Source: Gnetum montanum
Lineage: Eukaryota > Streptophyta > Gnetopsida > Gnetales > Gnetaceae
NCBI GenBank assembly: GCA_015680685.1
Contig: MNCI01036774.1
Location: forward strand, 689,240-753,239
Length of the DNA: 64,000 nucleotides
Direction of reading: 5' to 3'
Both the position numbers and the translations under genes were made by a program. The notes beneath the pieces were generated by a model. That model was not told the origin of the DNA. It was given only the letters and a program-made list of their open reading frames with translations, and did not search any database. Positions 1-12,519 of the stretch are shown here, piece by piece. Each line of letters begins with the position of its first letter. The first letter of the stretch is position 1.

Positions 1-36
1 GTATGGTTGAGTGTAGGGGTACCTCGCCACTCATCA
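1..36 (+). mobile_element. 3' end of an Athila-like LTR, cut by window edge
   Basis: The first 36 bases match the conserved U5 end of the LTRs of elements A-D (GGTTGAGTGTAGGGGTACC followed by ...CTCATCA). No tRNA-Asp primer site follows, so this is the right end of a 3' LTR or a solo LTR on the plus strand. If so, the next five bases (ATAGT) should be one copy of its target-site duplication; the other copy is outside the window. Confidence 0.85.
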
Positions 37-426
37 ATAGTCATGCACAAGGAATAGCTGCATGCAAAGAGCTAGCATCAAATATATTAACATGCCAAAA
101 TTAAAAAAAAAACCACTACCAAATTAATATAAATAACTAAAAAATTCTACCACCATCCAGAAAACCTAAGCAAACTAAAAACTAAATGAATGATACTTAC
201 TAAAAAAGATAAACTGCATAAATATATAGATCCTTATTAAGAAATGTAACTCACATAAGCATTAAAAAAATAAATATGATACTTACTAAGAAAGATAACT
301 TGGATAAGTATCCATCTCCTTACCAAGAAATTCCACCCATGTAAGCACTATAAAAATGTTAGAATACCCATTTTGAAAGGCAACCAATGTAAGTATTACT
401 AATCTAAAATCTAAATCTAAATAATC

Positions 427-447
427 AGAGAGAGAGAGAGAGAGAGA

Positions 448-524
<77 letters not shown>
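427..524. repeat. Compound (AG)n(AC)n microsatellite
   Basis: Eleven AG units (427-448) run directly into thirty-eight AC units (449-524), uninterrupted. Translation of the reverse strand gives an open frame of alternating Cys-Val, which is an artefact of the repeat. Confidence 0.97.
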
Positions 525-527
<3 letters not shown>

Positions 528-1171
528 TAAAGGCTTGAATGGGGGGAAAACGTATCCAAATCACTTAATGAAGGTAAACAAAAAGTTCTAAGTCAAAGAT
601 GTCAGTTTTAAGTAGGGATTTAAGGTTATTAAACTAGAATTTAACATTCTAAAAGGATAATGAAAATTTGAAAAAAGCTACAAAAATAAATTCAAGGTTC
701 CAATTGTCATTCTAAGCTTCTAGAATTCTAAAAAGTTGATTATTAATTTTTTCAAAATCAAGCATTCTAGGAAGCCTTAGAAACTATGTTTCTGGCCATT
801 TTCATAATTTTCCATTGCTAGAAGGTATTGGTCTCTTTTACAAAGGTTTCTTATTTTGACATATAAAATCTAAATGTGACATTAGAATTCATCACAATCT
901 TCATTGAAATCTCACAAGGGAATCATGATGAACTAGAAGGTATCTTCAAGATCCATGTCAATGAGTCGAATATTTTTGTCTTCTAGTTTGTTGTCTTAAG
1001 TCATTTTAATGGTCAAAAATACAAATTACACCTCAAAATACTAGTTCTATGGTTAAAAAATGTAGAATAATTTAAATGAAATCAAAATGAGTGAAAACAA
1101 GATCAAAACATTCTCTAATGTCCCATTTATGAGAATAAACATTAGAAAAATGCTAATTTTAAAAAAATATG

Positions 1172-1990
1172 TGATGAGCGACTAGGTATCCCTATGCCCA
1201 ACCATACAAATCACTAAGGTGTTACGCATGATCTAGTTGAATTCCATGGACCTATAGTTATATAGTACATTAGCTTTTCTAGGAAGTGAAATGGGCATTG
1301 TGAGTGTTCGTTGTCTTCCCAACTACACTTTTGAGGCTTAAGGGTATGGTTTAAGTGTAATTGAGGTATATAATTTTTCTTGTTTTTATGTTTTATAGAT
1401 TTGATCACCTACAACAAGAATGAAGAGTGGAGTAATTTAAAATCTAATTTGTTATTTCCTATTTAGCCTAACACAAGTAATCACCCCACTTTCCTGAATA
1501 CATCCTAAACACATATAATGCTATTGGGCTACCAAATGTTAAGCATTGTTGGGTTACCAATTACTATATGTATGCTCAAAGTGGTTGTGCTCATGTTCAT
1601 TAACAATTGGAAATAAATTAATTAATTCAAATGCATTAAAGTAAAGAGAAAGAAAGTAAAATGCATTAAAGAAAATATTAATATATTCTTAGTGTTGCAA
1701 GGATTATCAAAAGAGTTTATTTTATTCTTGTCACACTATTGCGCTTAGGTACATTAGTGCTCGAACAAAGAACCGTACACACTTAGGACCTTCTACAAGC
1801 ACTCAAAAAATATTAACTCTAAGGAAAATAAATGGCAAGAGCTTCACTACTTTGACTGAAAACTAACTTCAAAACCATTGAAAAACTAAAGCCTAGGCAC
1901 TATATTTATAGGCCAAGAAATATACCTTGACATCATGTATGTGATGTTGTGGCCACGACATCGCGGCCATTGGAAAACAATGATTCATCA
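1172..1990 (-). mobile_element. Solo LTR of the Athila-like family (TSD ATATG)
   Basis: An 819-bp LTR in reverse orientation, starting TGATGAGCGAC on the plus strand and ending GATTCATCA. It is flanked by a perfect 5-bp target-site duplication, ATATG, at 1167-1171 and 1991-1995. There is no internal sequence, PBS or PPT, so it is a product of LTR-LTR recombination. On the minus strand the TATA box TATAAATA lies at 1910-1903. Its U3 contains several GATGTCG/GACATC-type short palindromic words, like element A. Confidence 0.93.
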
Positions 1991-3065
1991 ATATGCTTAA
2001 GATAATTAGATCTAACATATAGGCATTTCTTCAAAGAGTTGCTAAAGAAATTCAAATTGGTCAAAAAAAATGCACACATAACTATATCTTCTAAAACCTA
2101 AAAAGAAAGCAAAGTACCAAAATTTTTCTACCTAATTGATAGTGCTACAACTAGAAATCTTTGTGTGGCTAAGAGCTCTCAAACAAGCTCCAAACCCTAG
2201 GTAAAACTAGAGGTGAATGATGAGATCTATGCTAATCCTAAAACAAGATCTAAAACTAAGCTCTTCCTAGGGTCCTAAATGATAGTGTAGAACTAGATCT
2301 TACTCCTTTCCAAATTGACAAGGTCTTTCCCTCTAGTTTCATCTTCTAGATATTGACACTACAATTGCATAATTTCTATTGAAAATGTTGTTAGCTATTT
2401 ATGCTCACAAGGGTATGATAAAGTTTAGCAAAATGGATAATTCTATTCGAAAAAAATCAAATTAAAAAAATAAATTTAACCTTAATTTTAAAAATAAATA
2501 AAAAAATAATATTATACCATGGGCTTATACCTAGTGTTGGCCTAATAGGTACCCTTCCAATGGGTTAGCTAATAGCTATCTATGTCCAAATATAATAAGA
2601 AGATCTAATGTCCAAACATAACTAACTAAGGTACTATTATGAGAGACTCTAAAACATAAAATAAAAATAATTAAAAACTAAAAAAAATACATTTATTTAT
2701 AAAAATAATTTTACTAACAATACAAAATAGTTCACATGAAGCCGAAATAGTACCCCCATGTGTTAATTATTCATCAAGTGTTTAGTACCTAGTAACCCAA
2801 AACTCCAACAAAAGGGGTTAATACACATACACTAAACTAATGAAAAGAAAATTACTAAAACTGAAATAGAAATAAAATATAAAATAATACATTAAAAATA
2901 TCAAAATCATTTAAAAGGGTAAAATATAAAGAAATACAAAACACAAGCATAGTGAAATTAGGAAAATGGTTTTAAATACAAGATAAAAGGCTAGTAAAAA
3001 GACATCAAGGGTTCAAATCACAAACATACCAAAGGGTAAAGAGTATCCAAGGTAGAGATGTTATA

Positions 3066-5800
3066 CTCTTCCTCTCTTAGGAATCTTTCTCCTTGAAGAT
3101 ATCCAGGTATGAGGTATAAATATTTTTTTTTTACTTTTCATGTTACTTCCAATGCTCCATGTCTTTTCCAAATAATCTTTATCATTAGAATAATCTTACT
3201 TTTAAATCAACTTTCCATCTTTTCTATAATCTTAACTAGTTGCTCCACAAAACTAACATTATGTTAAAGCTACACATCCTACCAATATTTCCTATGACTG
3301 AGATCTAAAACATACTTCCTTAGCATGAAAACTTGAAATATAATGTGAATTAATTACAATTACTACATAAGATCAAACTAATATGTGACTTATCCAACTT
3401 TTTTCAAAATCAAGAAGAAAATAATGTAGCAAGATGCTAACTTTCCTTTCATTTGAAACCTTATAATATCATTTAAAGAGAGGAATTTAAAAAATACTTG
3501 ATCACCAATGTTGTACTCTAGAGGTCATCTCATATTGTTGGCACATTTAGTAAATATATCTTGAGCTATTCTTAATCTACCTTTAATAATAATAATTTTC
3601 TCTATAGAATCTTCAATTATATCTATCCCAATCTTCTATTTGTCCTCTATAATATCCCAACAAAGAGATGCATGGCAAGATCTATCATGCAACACTTTAT
3701 AATATGTTGCCTTCAAACCATCTTAATAACTATTAATGTAAGTAAATTCTACTAAAAAATAATTTTTTTCTAGCTATCTTTATAGTCTAATGCATAAGCT
3801 CAGAGCATATTCTTTGAAATATAATTATTTCTCTCTATTAAACCATCTATCCAGGGATGATATGCTAAGCTAATATTTAACATAGTACCAGGTGGTCTTG
3901 AAAATACTGCCAAAATCTAGAAGTAAACTTTGAATCTATATATGATACAATATTATTCAGAACTACATGTAATCTAGTAATCTTTAACAAGAATAAATAA
4001 GAAATCTCTTCTATGCTAGATTTTTCTTTCATAGCTAAAAAGTGGAAAGATTTGGTTAAATGATCAATGATCACAAGAATAGAACCTTTCCTACTCCTAG
4101 TACGAGACAATCTACCAATGAAATCCATAGTAATAGTGTCTCATTTTCACACTAGAATGGTGTGTAAGTGAAGATAATCGAATGGTCTATGATGTTCCAT
4201 CTTAATATATTAGTACATAAAATACTTAGCTACATACTCTTCCATTTCTCTCTTTATCCCAAGTCACCAATACTATCTCCTAGTGCTTTGATATATCTTG
4301 TTGCTACTAGGATGAATCTAATACTTACTTAAGTTAGGCTCATCAAGTAATTTATTTTTGACTACAAATAGCATAAACACTCCATGTTAAAATTTGAACA
4401 AGCCAAAAATGTCAACTGCGAACACTAGATTCTTTGTAGAAAAAGTAATAATCTTCTTTCAGTACTAAGAATCTATAATCTATTGAGTACTTATCTCATC
4501 CCTCAACCTAGGTAAGATTGTGAGACTATAGTATTTTCCAATTATCCTACTTAGTGCATTTGCAACCTTATTTCCTTTGCCTAAATGATACTATACCAAG
4601 AAGTTAAAATATTTTAGAATCTCTATCCATACCTTTTATCTTATATTCTACTATGCTTAATTCATAATAGTCAAAATCTCCTATGATCTATTCAAAATGT
4701 AATCTAGTATAAATATAAGTTGTATCTCCGAATATTAAGAGCAAAGATAATGGTACCAAGCTTTAGATCATGGGTTGGATGCTTAGTCTCATGAGTTTTT
4801 AATTACCTTTAAGCATAAGAGAAAACTTTAGCATCTTACATAACAACACTTTCTTACATAACAACACCTTCTAGACCTTCTCTTGAAGTATTTGTGCAAA
4901 TATCATAAGGGTTTCTAGGAACTAGTGAGATCAAGATAAGTGTTAACATTAATCTCATCTTCAATTCCTGAAAAGGCTTCTAACAAGCATCCATCCTAGA
5001 TAAATCATAGTTATTCTTAAGTAACCAATGTAAAAGATCTTAGAGAAATCCTCTACAAATCTATTGTAGTAACCTATTGGACCCAAGAAACTTATAATTT
5101 TATTTATTCTAATTATAATAGACTAATCTTTAATCATTGCTATGTTTGAAGGATCCATAGCAATCTTTACTCTTGATGCCACATGACCAAGAAATTGTAT
5201 CTCTTTTCTCCAAAATGTACACTTAGAAGTATGAGCATAAAACTATTATTCTCTTAAAGTTTGTAATACTATTTTGCAATAATTCTTGTTTTCTCTTTGT
5301 CCTTAGAGTAAACTAAAATATCATCAATGAAGAAAATGATAAATTGATCTAAATAAGGACATGAAATAATGTTCATCAAGTTCATGAAAACTAGTGATGC
5401 ATTGGGAAGTTTAAATGACAAGACTAAGAACATATAATGTCCATAGCATGTTCTAAAATTTGTCTTAATGTCATCCTCCTCTAACACAGTAACTTAATGA
5501 TAACTAGATTTCAAATCAATCTTAAAAAACACCTTAGATTCTCTTAGTTGATCAACTAGATCATCAATCATGGGCAAAGGATACTAATTCTTGACTATCA
5601 CCTCATTTAGCTATCTAAAATCAAACCACAATCTTAAAAAACCATCCTTCTTGTATCCAAAACTGTGTTGATTTGTTGTTCTATCATAGCCAACTTATTA
5701 CCTAAGAATAAGTGGTACAATTATTAAACTTACTATCCTCCTTTGATTAAGTTGTTACTAAAGGCTTCTACTAAACAACATATAGAACTATTGTCAAAGC
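3066..5800 (-). pseudogene. Chromovirus (Ty3/gypsy) pol relic: RT, RNase H, integrase
   Basis: Read on the minus strand, the order is reverse transcriptase then RNase H then integrase. The RT part (about 5690-5200) has recognisable blocks: a PLPMIDDL-type block, [12 protein letters not shown] and the catalytic [10 protein letters not shown] at about 5310. The RNase H end (about 4600-4520) reads YHLGKGNKVANALSR. The integrase core (4128-3877) reads MDFIGRLSRTRSRKG then ILVIIDHLTKSFHF. A downstream block near 3500 resembles the GDQVFFK part of the integrase C-terminus. These blocks are typical of the chromovirus branch (Tekay/Del-like), clearly different from the Athila-like copies. Stops and frameshifts occur throughout. 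Gag and protease are not recognisable to the right, where element A interrupts. I could not identify a chromodomain. Confidence 0.8.
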
Positions 5801-6536
5801 ATATGTTTTTAAAGGTTTTTTAATTATTGTACTTTTACTATCTTAAAATAAGCTATAAAATACTTAAGTTGCATATTATCAAAACATTTTCTTACAAGGT
5901 TATCCCATTCTTCTTATTCTTATTACAAAAGTCCCACTTTCTTACAAGGTCATAAGGTTTCTAGATCACCTACAAGATAACATCTACAATAGGCTATACC
6001 ATAATGACTTAACAACTAGGTCAACATCCATAGGGTTGATATGTTAAACATATGTTTTTTGTGTGGTAGCATATATGAAACATTGAATACTGCTCTTGGT
6101 CATATAAATGTTATGAAAAAAAACTTTCATACTGTCCTAAGTAGGTGAATCAAATATATAAAATACCATTAACCAAAACAACTCATCAAAGTTGACTATC
6201 TTCCTAGTCGAATACAGATGATTGTTGTACCTACTTTGCTTCTATTATATACTATAATATCCAAATAACAAAAAAGTAGAAAATCTATAAATTGTTAAAA
6301 AATTCTTTACCTTATGATACTTTTCTAATGGGTTGTCTAGGATTTTCCCTATTCAAGATCTCATTAAATCCTCTTAGTAGCATCTTAACTTTACAAATCC
6401 AAGAATACTTGTCAAACCTTGTTGTAATACCAACTTACAACATTATACTAACTAGGCATACACTAGAAAGGTATCATGTACAAAATAATACAAATATATA
6501 GATAAAATAAAAACACAATTATTGATATAAATCTAC
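5801..6536. other. AT-rich tract between chromovirus RT and element A
   Basis: By position this should be protease/gag sequence of the chromovirus relic, but I cannot recognise either domain in any frame. It ends at the target site of element A. Confidence 0.4.
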
Positions 6537-6541
6537 CTTGC

Positions 6542-7371
6542 TAATGAACCACAGTTTGATGTTGGTCACGATGTCGCATACTCGAAGTCAGGGCTTGGAT
6601 TCAACGTCAATTTTCTGACATCGAGGTGTATACCCCAGGGCTATAAATACCATACTTGAGCTCTATTTTTGAAGTCAGTTTTTGATCTTTCTTAGTTAAA
6701 GTAGCAAAGCTCTTGCTGTTTCTTTTTCTAAAAGTTAGAATATTTTCTAAGTGCTCGTAGAAGGAGTCTAAGTGTGTATGGTTCTTTGTTCTAGCACTAA
6801 TGTACCTGAGCATAGTAGTGTGACAGGAATAAAAAAAACTCTTTTGACAATCCTTACAACACTAAGAATAGATTAAAATTTTCTTTAATGCATTTTACTT
6901 TCTTACTCTTTACTTTAATGCATTTGAATTAAGCAATTTATTTCCAATAGCTAATGAATGCAAGCACAACCACTTTGAGCATTCATATAGTACTTGGTAA
7001 CCCAGTAATGCTTAGCGTTTGGTAGCCTAGTAGTGTTATATGTGTTTAGGAAAGTGGGATGGTTACTTATGTTAGGCTAGCTAGGAAATAGATGAATTAG
7101 ATTTTTAATTACTCTACTCTTCATTCTTGTTGTAGGTAACAAAATCCATAAAATATAAAGTAAGAAAAATCATATACCTCAATTACACTTAAACCATACT
7201 CTTAAACCTCACAAGTGTAATTGGAAAGACAATGAACATTCTCAATGCTCATTTCACTTCCTAGAAGAGATAGTGCATTAGATAACTATAGGTCCATAGA
7301 ATTTGACGACATTGCATGTAATGCCTTAGTGATTTGTATGGTTGGACATAGGGGTACTTTACCGCTCATCA
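6542..7371 (+). repeat. 5' LTR of element A
   Basis: Starts TAATGAACC (the 3' LTR has TGATGAACC, so G-to-A at base 2) and ends CTCATCA. TATAAATA at 6642-6649 marks the U3 promoter; AATAAA at 6828-6833 is the likely polyadenylation signal in R. U3 has degenerate GATGTCG/GACATCG words. Confidence 0.93.
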
Positions 7372-7372
7372 T

Positions 7373-7390
7373 TGAAATTGTTGCTAGGAA
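7373..7390 (+). promoter_or_regulatory. Degenerate tRNA-Asp primer binding site of element A
   Basis: TGAAATTGTTGCTAGGAA lies two bases after the LTR. It aligns with TGGTGCCGTTGCTGGGGA of element D, which is complementary to the 3' end of plant tRNA-Asp apart from two positions. Several changes make it unlikely to prime. Confidence 0.75.
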
Positions 7391-7531
7391 CCTTTTTGTT
7401 GTTTTGTGTACTATCTAGGACCTAGTGAAACATATTTAAATTGTTGGAACAAACCTTAGAGTCATATCCTATTTTACCATTACTACAGAAATTGTCAAAG
7501 CGCATTGTGATTTTTATTTTGCTAATTGAAA

Positions 7532-9420
7532 ATGTCTTCTTCGCACAAAAGTGCTTCTTTACCCAAGATCAATAGAGTTAATTTGGCAAAGCCTTAACAA
7601 TAAAAAATTATATATACTCATCTTGATGAGTATGTGAAAAACTTCATCTTCATCCTACACTAGGATAAATAGCTGTGGTGGCATGACATGAAGGGAAACA
7701 TTATCTTGCTGCCCAATCATGCTACTTCTACAATGCTCTATCAAATGCTTACATGATGTGGTCTTCAAGACTGCCATGGGGAGTATATTATGGAAGATGT
7801 TGACACTAGGGATTATCATCCCACTAAAGCACAATGTCTATGGGATTGAAAACTAGAAAAATGTTATGAATTTTTGAAAAGAAAAGGGCTTAACAATTCT
7901 CCATTCTTGTTGTACCAACAAGCTAGTGGGAAACCCTTCTTTGGGGATTTTCCATTCAATGAAACTCCTCTCTTTGACTTTGGTAATGGAGGTAAAAATA
8001 AGCACTTCCATTCCATAGTTCATAATCCTAATTCTAGTAACAAGGGATCCAATGACAAAGAAGGATCTAGAGGGGAAAGTTAATATAGGAATGTAGACAA
8101 GAAGCATAATCATGATCGTGGTCATGATCACTGAAGGGATGTTAGTAGGCATTGTGATGGTGCTGGTTCTCCTTCCTCTTCCCCTTTATCATCATCATCT
8201 TCTTCTGGCTTTGACCATGACTGTAGAGGATAAGATCATGATGGAGGTGATTGAAATGAATGAATTGACCGATGAGACCAAAATAACCAAAGGGATCATT
8301 AGGATAGACATGGTCAAGGATGCATATGTTCAAGAGAGGCACATCACCATGAACGAAGGGGTAGTAGAGGGCCTTGTGGGCACCATGATCAAGGCCTTGA
8401 TGAGCCTCTATTTGCTACTTGAAGTATGCTTAACATCATAAAGGCAGTCAAAATTCTAACAAGGCATGTGAAGGATAGTTGGATCAAACGGTTATACATG
8501 AACAATATTCCTTGATTTGAAAGACGATATAACTCTAATCCACAGAATCATCTTCAAGCTTTCCAAGATGCATGTGCCTTACAGAACATAGAGAATGAGT
8601 GGTAGAAAGTGAAGTTGTTCCCCAAGACACTTATCAAAGAAGTAGAAAATTGGTACTAGTCCTTAGAGCTAGAATCTATTAGACAATGGAGTACCATGTT
8701 TGAGTTGTTCAATGATAAATATCAAATGTACTCTAGAGTGTCCAACTTAAGAAAGAAAATTCAAGGGTGGAACCAAGGAATACATGAACCCTTGGATGTC
8801 ACCATTAGTCGATATTATGCCTTGATGCACAAATGTATTGGCCATGATTATTCTCAATTGGTTCAACTTCGCCACATTGGAGAAAGACTTCATAATGAAA
8901 TGAGGAAAACCCTTGGTGTCTATGCCCAAGGGCGATTGTCAGCACTAACTACTCGTTAGATACAAAGATTAATAGAGTAAGTAGCTAAAGAGGAGGATGA
9001 ACTAAGAAAAAGAGAAAGTGCAGAAGAGTATAACTATGATCCTTCCATTCACAAGAGGGAGGTTCAATTTTGTGACAATGAGGATGAGGCTGTATTTGAT
9101 GAGGAGGTGCATGAGAAAGCCTTGCCACTTCAACAATTCCTATCTAAACTTATAGCCAAGGTTGATCAGTTAAGGAACTCAATGAATAATAGATTCCAAG
9201 CTATTCTCAAAATTGCTAAGGAGTCCAAAGAATAAAGTAGTGAGCATGAGTGCAAGAGGAGTAAGGAAGCTGAATGTGCATATTACAAAGGTAAGGGCAA
9301 AATTTCTACAATAGAAGAGGTTGTGAACAGTGAATCAGATGATGATTGTGGATGTGATGTCTATTAGTATGAACATCCTAAGGGATGTTGCCTTGTTGTG
9401 TCACATCTACAGGAGTCTGG
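7532..9420 (+). pseudogene. gag: gag of element A (broken)
   Basis: Begins at ATG 7532 (MSSSHKSAS..., as in B and C). An N-terminal part of about 250 codons precedes the conserved gag core; it includes a His/Asp/Arg-rich stretch near 8090-8400 in the interrupted frame. The core at 8696-8959 reads MFELFNDKYQMYSRV and LDVTISRYYALMHKC, then a charged linker (LRKRESAEEYN), and a zinc-knuckle-like block near 9345-9395 with HPKGCC. The knuckle is damaged: its CxxC has become CxxY, followed by a stop. Gag normally forms the particle and binds RNA. TAG stops and frameshifts break the frame. Confidence 0.8.
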
Positions 9421-10089
9421 GGTGTATGCTTTACATCCACAACTTACACAAAGGCAAACATTCAGAAGGTTACCTTATCCTCAAGGTAATCTCAAGCAGT
9501 TCCATTTGCAACAACTATATTATCCAAGTGGAACTCCACTGTAATTTCATGAATAGTAGCAACAATGGAAACAACCACAATCATGGGCACTAGCACTGCC
9601 AAGGTAATAGTACCCTTATTGGTAGCCTGATCCATATGGTTATAATGTGTAGCCACCCATGTCTCCATGTGACTCCTCCAATCATGTTTCTAATTTCTAG
9701 CCTTACTACCATCTTTTAGATTATTACCAAGCTCATTTGCCACATGAAAGAAGGGATATTACCTGTAATACTTATCCTCTACCTATCCCTACACACACTC
9801 CTCCTCCAGTTGCACAACTACCACCTACTCCACCAATGCAAGGTGAATTGTCCACTCAACTATGATAATGCAATGCTACGAGGGCTATTAATTTGCAACC
9901 TAATCATCAATTGGAGGGGTCGAATGCTAGATCAAAGAAAAGACCTTTCTTTTAATTCCATAGTCCACCTAAGCCTTCACCTACACCCCTGGTTGACAAC
10001 CCTACTCTTGCCTCTTCCTCCATATCAAATTCCTTCAGGTCTTCTTCAAACCAAACTTTGCCAAGGATCCATATCGTAATGCTTACTTA
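9421..10089 (+). pseudogene. gag-protease linker of element A
   Basis: Equivalent to the Pro/Gln/Tyr-rich spacer between the zinc knuckle and protease seen in C and D. No catalytic motif is expected or seen. Many stops. Confidence 0.5.
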
Positions 10090-10561
10090 CACTATGTCTG
10101 ATTGGATCCATGCAAGAAACCTTCCCAAGAAATTATTTGATCCTGAAAGTCCTCTAATCTATTTGTAGATTACTGGGAAGAAACTATGTAAGGATCTTCT
10201 TGATTCAAGTTCTAATGTTAATTTTATTTCTCATGAGATGTACACTACTTGGAACCTACCTCCTTTCAAGAAGAGCAACATAAGATTAGAATTGGCAGAC
10301 TAGTCCATCACTATTTCATTAGGATTGGTAGAAGAAATTGTGACCACTATTTGTGGGTGGTCTTATCTTGTCGACTTCTTAGTAATCAAGGTTGAGAACT
10401 ACAAAGGGGATTTCCCAATCATGATGGGAAGGACATGGCTAAGCATTATTGATGCAAGAATGGGCATCAGAGATCTTTCCCAAGAAATATCTAAAGAAAA
10501 TGCATTTGGAAAGATTGAGAAGAAGAGAGTTCCATGTATCATGTACAATAATATAGGGTGA
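10090..10561 (+). pseudogene. Aspartic protease of element A (broken)
   Basis: The active-site region near 10195 reads LLDSSSNVNFIS where a working retropepsin would have D-S/T/L-G, so the glycine is lost. Downstream, a flap-like region (SITISLGLVEEIVTT) and FPIMMGRTWLS at 10405-10450 match the other copies. A TAG stop precedes SITISLG. Its job in the family is to cut the gag-pol polyprotein. Confidence 0.8.
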
Positions 10562-10686
10562 AATTGCATGCAGAAACTTTGGGCTGTAAAGCAAGCATCT
10601 ATCTCTACGTGCAAACAATGTGCACTAGAAGAAAAAATTCAAAGTGTCTATATGTAGCAGCCACAAAACAAGAGGGCACCTAGTGG

Positions 10687-12345
10687 TTGACCATTGATTT
10701 GAAAAGCAACACACTTTGCATGGAACCAACAAAGAGCTTGACATGTCTGTATGTCATAGGCATGGATGAACTAGAGCAAGTTCATCACCAACTTTCTAAT
10801 GATACAAATGATGATACTCATTGGGAAGAATTAGAAATTCCTAAAAAATTCAAAAAAAATCCACTTGAGTTAAAAATGTTACTGGTTGGAATAGAATATG
10901 TATTTTTGAAGAATGGAAAGCTAGTTATAATCAATGCAAAGATTGCTTTAGAACAGAAGAAGATGCTATTGAAAGTAGTTGAAAGATGGTCAACAGCTTT
11001 TGCTTGGTCATATCCTAAACTCATAAGGATTGATCCTAAGATATGCCTACATCACATCTACATTGACCTAGCCATGAAGCCAAAATGATAAGCACAAAGG
11101 TGATTAAATCCAAAATTGAAGCAAATCATCAAGGAGAAAATTGAATAACTCCTCAAGGTGGGGTTCATTTATCCCATTGCAGATAGTGAGTGGATTAGTC
11201 CACTCATGATTATGCTAAAGAAAGGTGGAAAGAGGAAGGTCTACATTGATTTCAAGCTACTGAACATGGCAACATTCAAAGATTACTTTCCATTGCCATT
11301 TTTTGACCAGGTGCCCAACACAATATCTGGACATTACTACTATAGTCTTCTAGATGGTTATAGTGGCTATAACCAAATTCAAATTGTATAAGAAGACCAA
11401 GAAAAAATAACATTCACGAGTCCCTGGGGAGCTCTTACATATCATAAGATGCCATTTTTTCTAAGTAATGCTCTTGCCACATTCTAATGCCTAGTCCTAA
11501 GCAATTTTCAATAGTAGATTGGTAGTGGTATGGAAGTCTTCATGAATGACTTCTTCACCTATGGAGCTACATTTGAGCAAGCCTTGGACTACCTTGAGCA
11601 AGTGCTAAAATGGTGTGTTAAAACTACCTTACTGCTCAATTAGTAGAAAAGTCACCTCATGGTCTAGGAGGGCATTGTACTGGGGCACAGAATCTTGCAA
11701 GCAGGAATTGAGGTGAACCTTGGAAACATAAGGTTCATCTAAGGAATAACTTGCTAGGAAAAAATAGTTAAAGATGTTCGGTCATTCCTTGGACATACTA
11801 GCTACTATCAAAAATTCATAGAGAATTTCTCTAAGATGGAAAAATCATTGGTTGAGCTAACAAAGAAAGATGATCCCTTTGTCTAGACTGTAGAATGTGA
11901 GAAAGCATTCCAACAACTAAAAGAAAAGCTTGTAGAAACTCCAATCCTACAAGCACCTGACTGGTTCAGATCATTTCATATTATGATGAACATATCAAAT
12001 TATGCCTCGGGAGCTATGCTGACATAATTAGATGATAAGAAATAACCATACTACATCTACTACGCTAGTCAAAGCATTGTTGGTGCACAACTACACTATG
12101 CCACTATAAAAAAAGAATTGATGGATGTGGTGTTTGCTCTAGAAAATTTTAGGCATTATGTGCTTGGATACAAGGTGTTTGTGCACACAGACCACAATGC
12201 TATCTTCTTCCTAATGAAAAAGCTAATGATGAGCCCTTGTGTCATACAGTGGTTGGTGATCTTGCAAGAATTTGATCTCCTGATAGTAGATTGAAAGGGC
12301 ACTGAGAATGTGGTCATTGATCACTTGTCTCGGTTGTGATAGGAT
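10687..12345 (+). pseudogene. pol: Reverse transcriptase/RNase H of element A (broken)
   Basis: A linker domain (10687-11088, with KNGKLVIINAKIA) precedes the RT palm. The RT reads SEWISPLMIMLKKGG, IDFKLLNMATFKDYFPLPF and LLDGYSGYNQIQ at 11158-11391. The catalytic tetrad at 11539-11550 is FMND instead of FMDD, so one metal-binding Asp is lost. RNase H follows (about 11950-12330): its first block reads MMNIS where others have MTDAS, also losing an Asp; HTDH is retained at about 12186. Several TAG stops interrupt the frame. Confidence 0.88.
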
Positions 12346-12519
12346 GACAAAGAGGAAGAAAGTTCATCATCTAATACATTTTCTAATGAACTCCTCTTTG
12401 TTGGGGCTATCACTGAATAGATGCCCAATGAGCCAAAATGGTATGATAACATTCTTACCTATCTTGTCACTCAGAAGATGCCACAAGGGTCAAACCACCA
12501 TAAGAAATAGTAGTTTCTT

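Larger units (their letters stand above)
37..3065 (-). mobile_element. Decayed long LTR (3' LTR) of a chromovirus relic, interrupted by a solo LTR
   Basis: This AT-rich tract has no coding signal. At its right edge the minus strand reads a purine run (AAGAGAGGAAGAG, 3066-3078) followed by TATAACATC, which looks like a polypurine tract next to an LTR start TGTAACATC that suffered one G-to-A change. The degraded pol gene of a minus-strand chromovirus lies just to the right. The stretch 37-1171 plus 1996-2860 is clearly homologous, in the same orientation, to about 44740-46285 (shared phrases around GACATTAGAATTCA and CATTGCTAGAAG). The outer end is lost because another element inserted at position 36. 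The LTR reading is an inference; the homology between the two tracts is seen directly. Confidence 0.5.

Noticed and set aside
286-564. Open frame of alternating Cys-Val and Ser-Leu on the minus strand
   Set aside because: It is the translation of the (AG)n(AC)n microsatellite; no gene features around it.
8112-8441. Met/Ile-rich open frame overlapping gag of A; similar frames at 26709-27212 (-) and 34646-35029 (+)
   Set aside because: These are alternative frames of the His/Asp-rich gag segment. Their recurrence follows from gag homology and composition, not from an independent gene.
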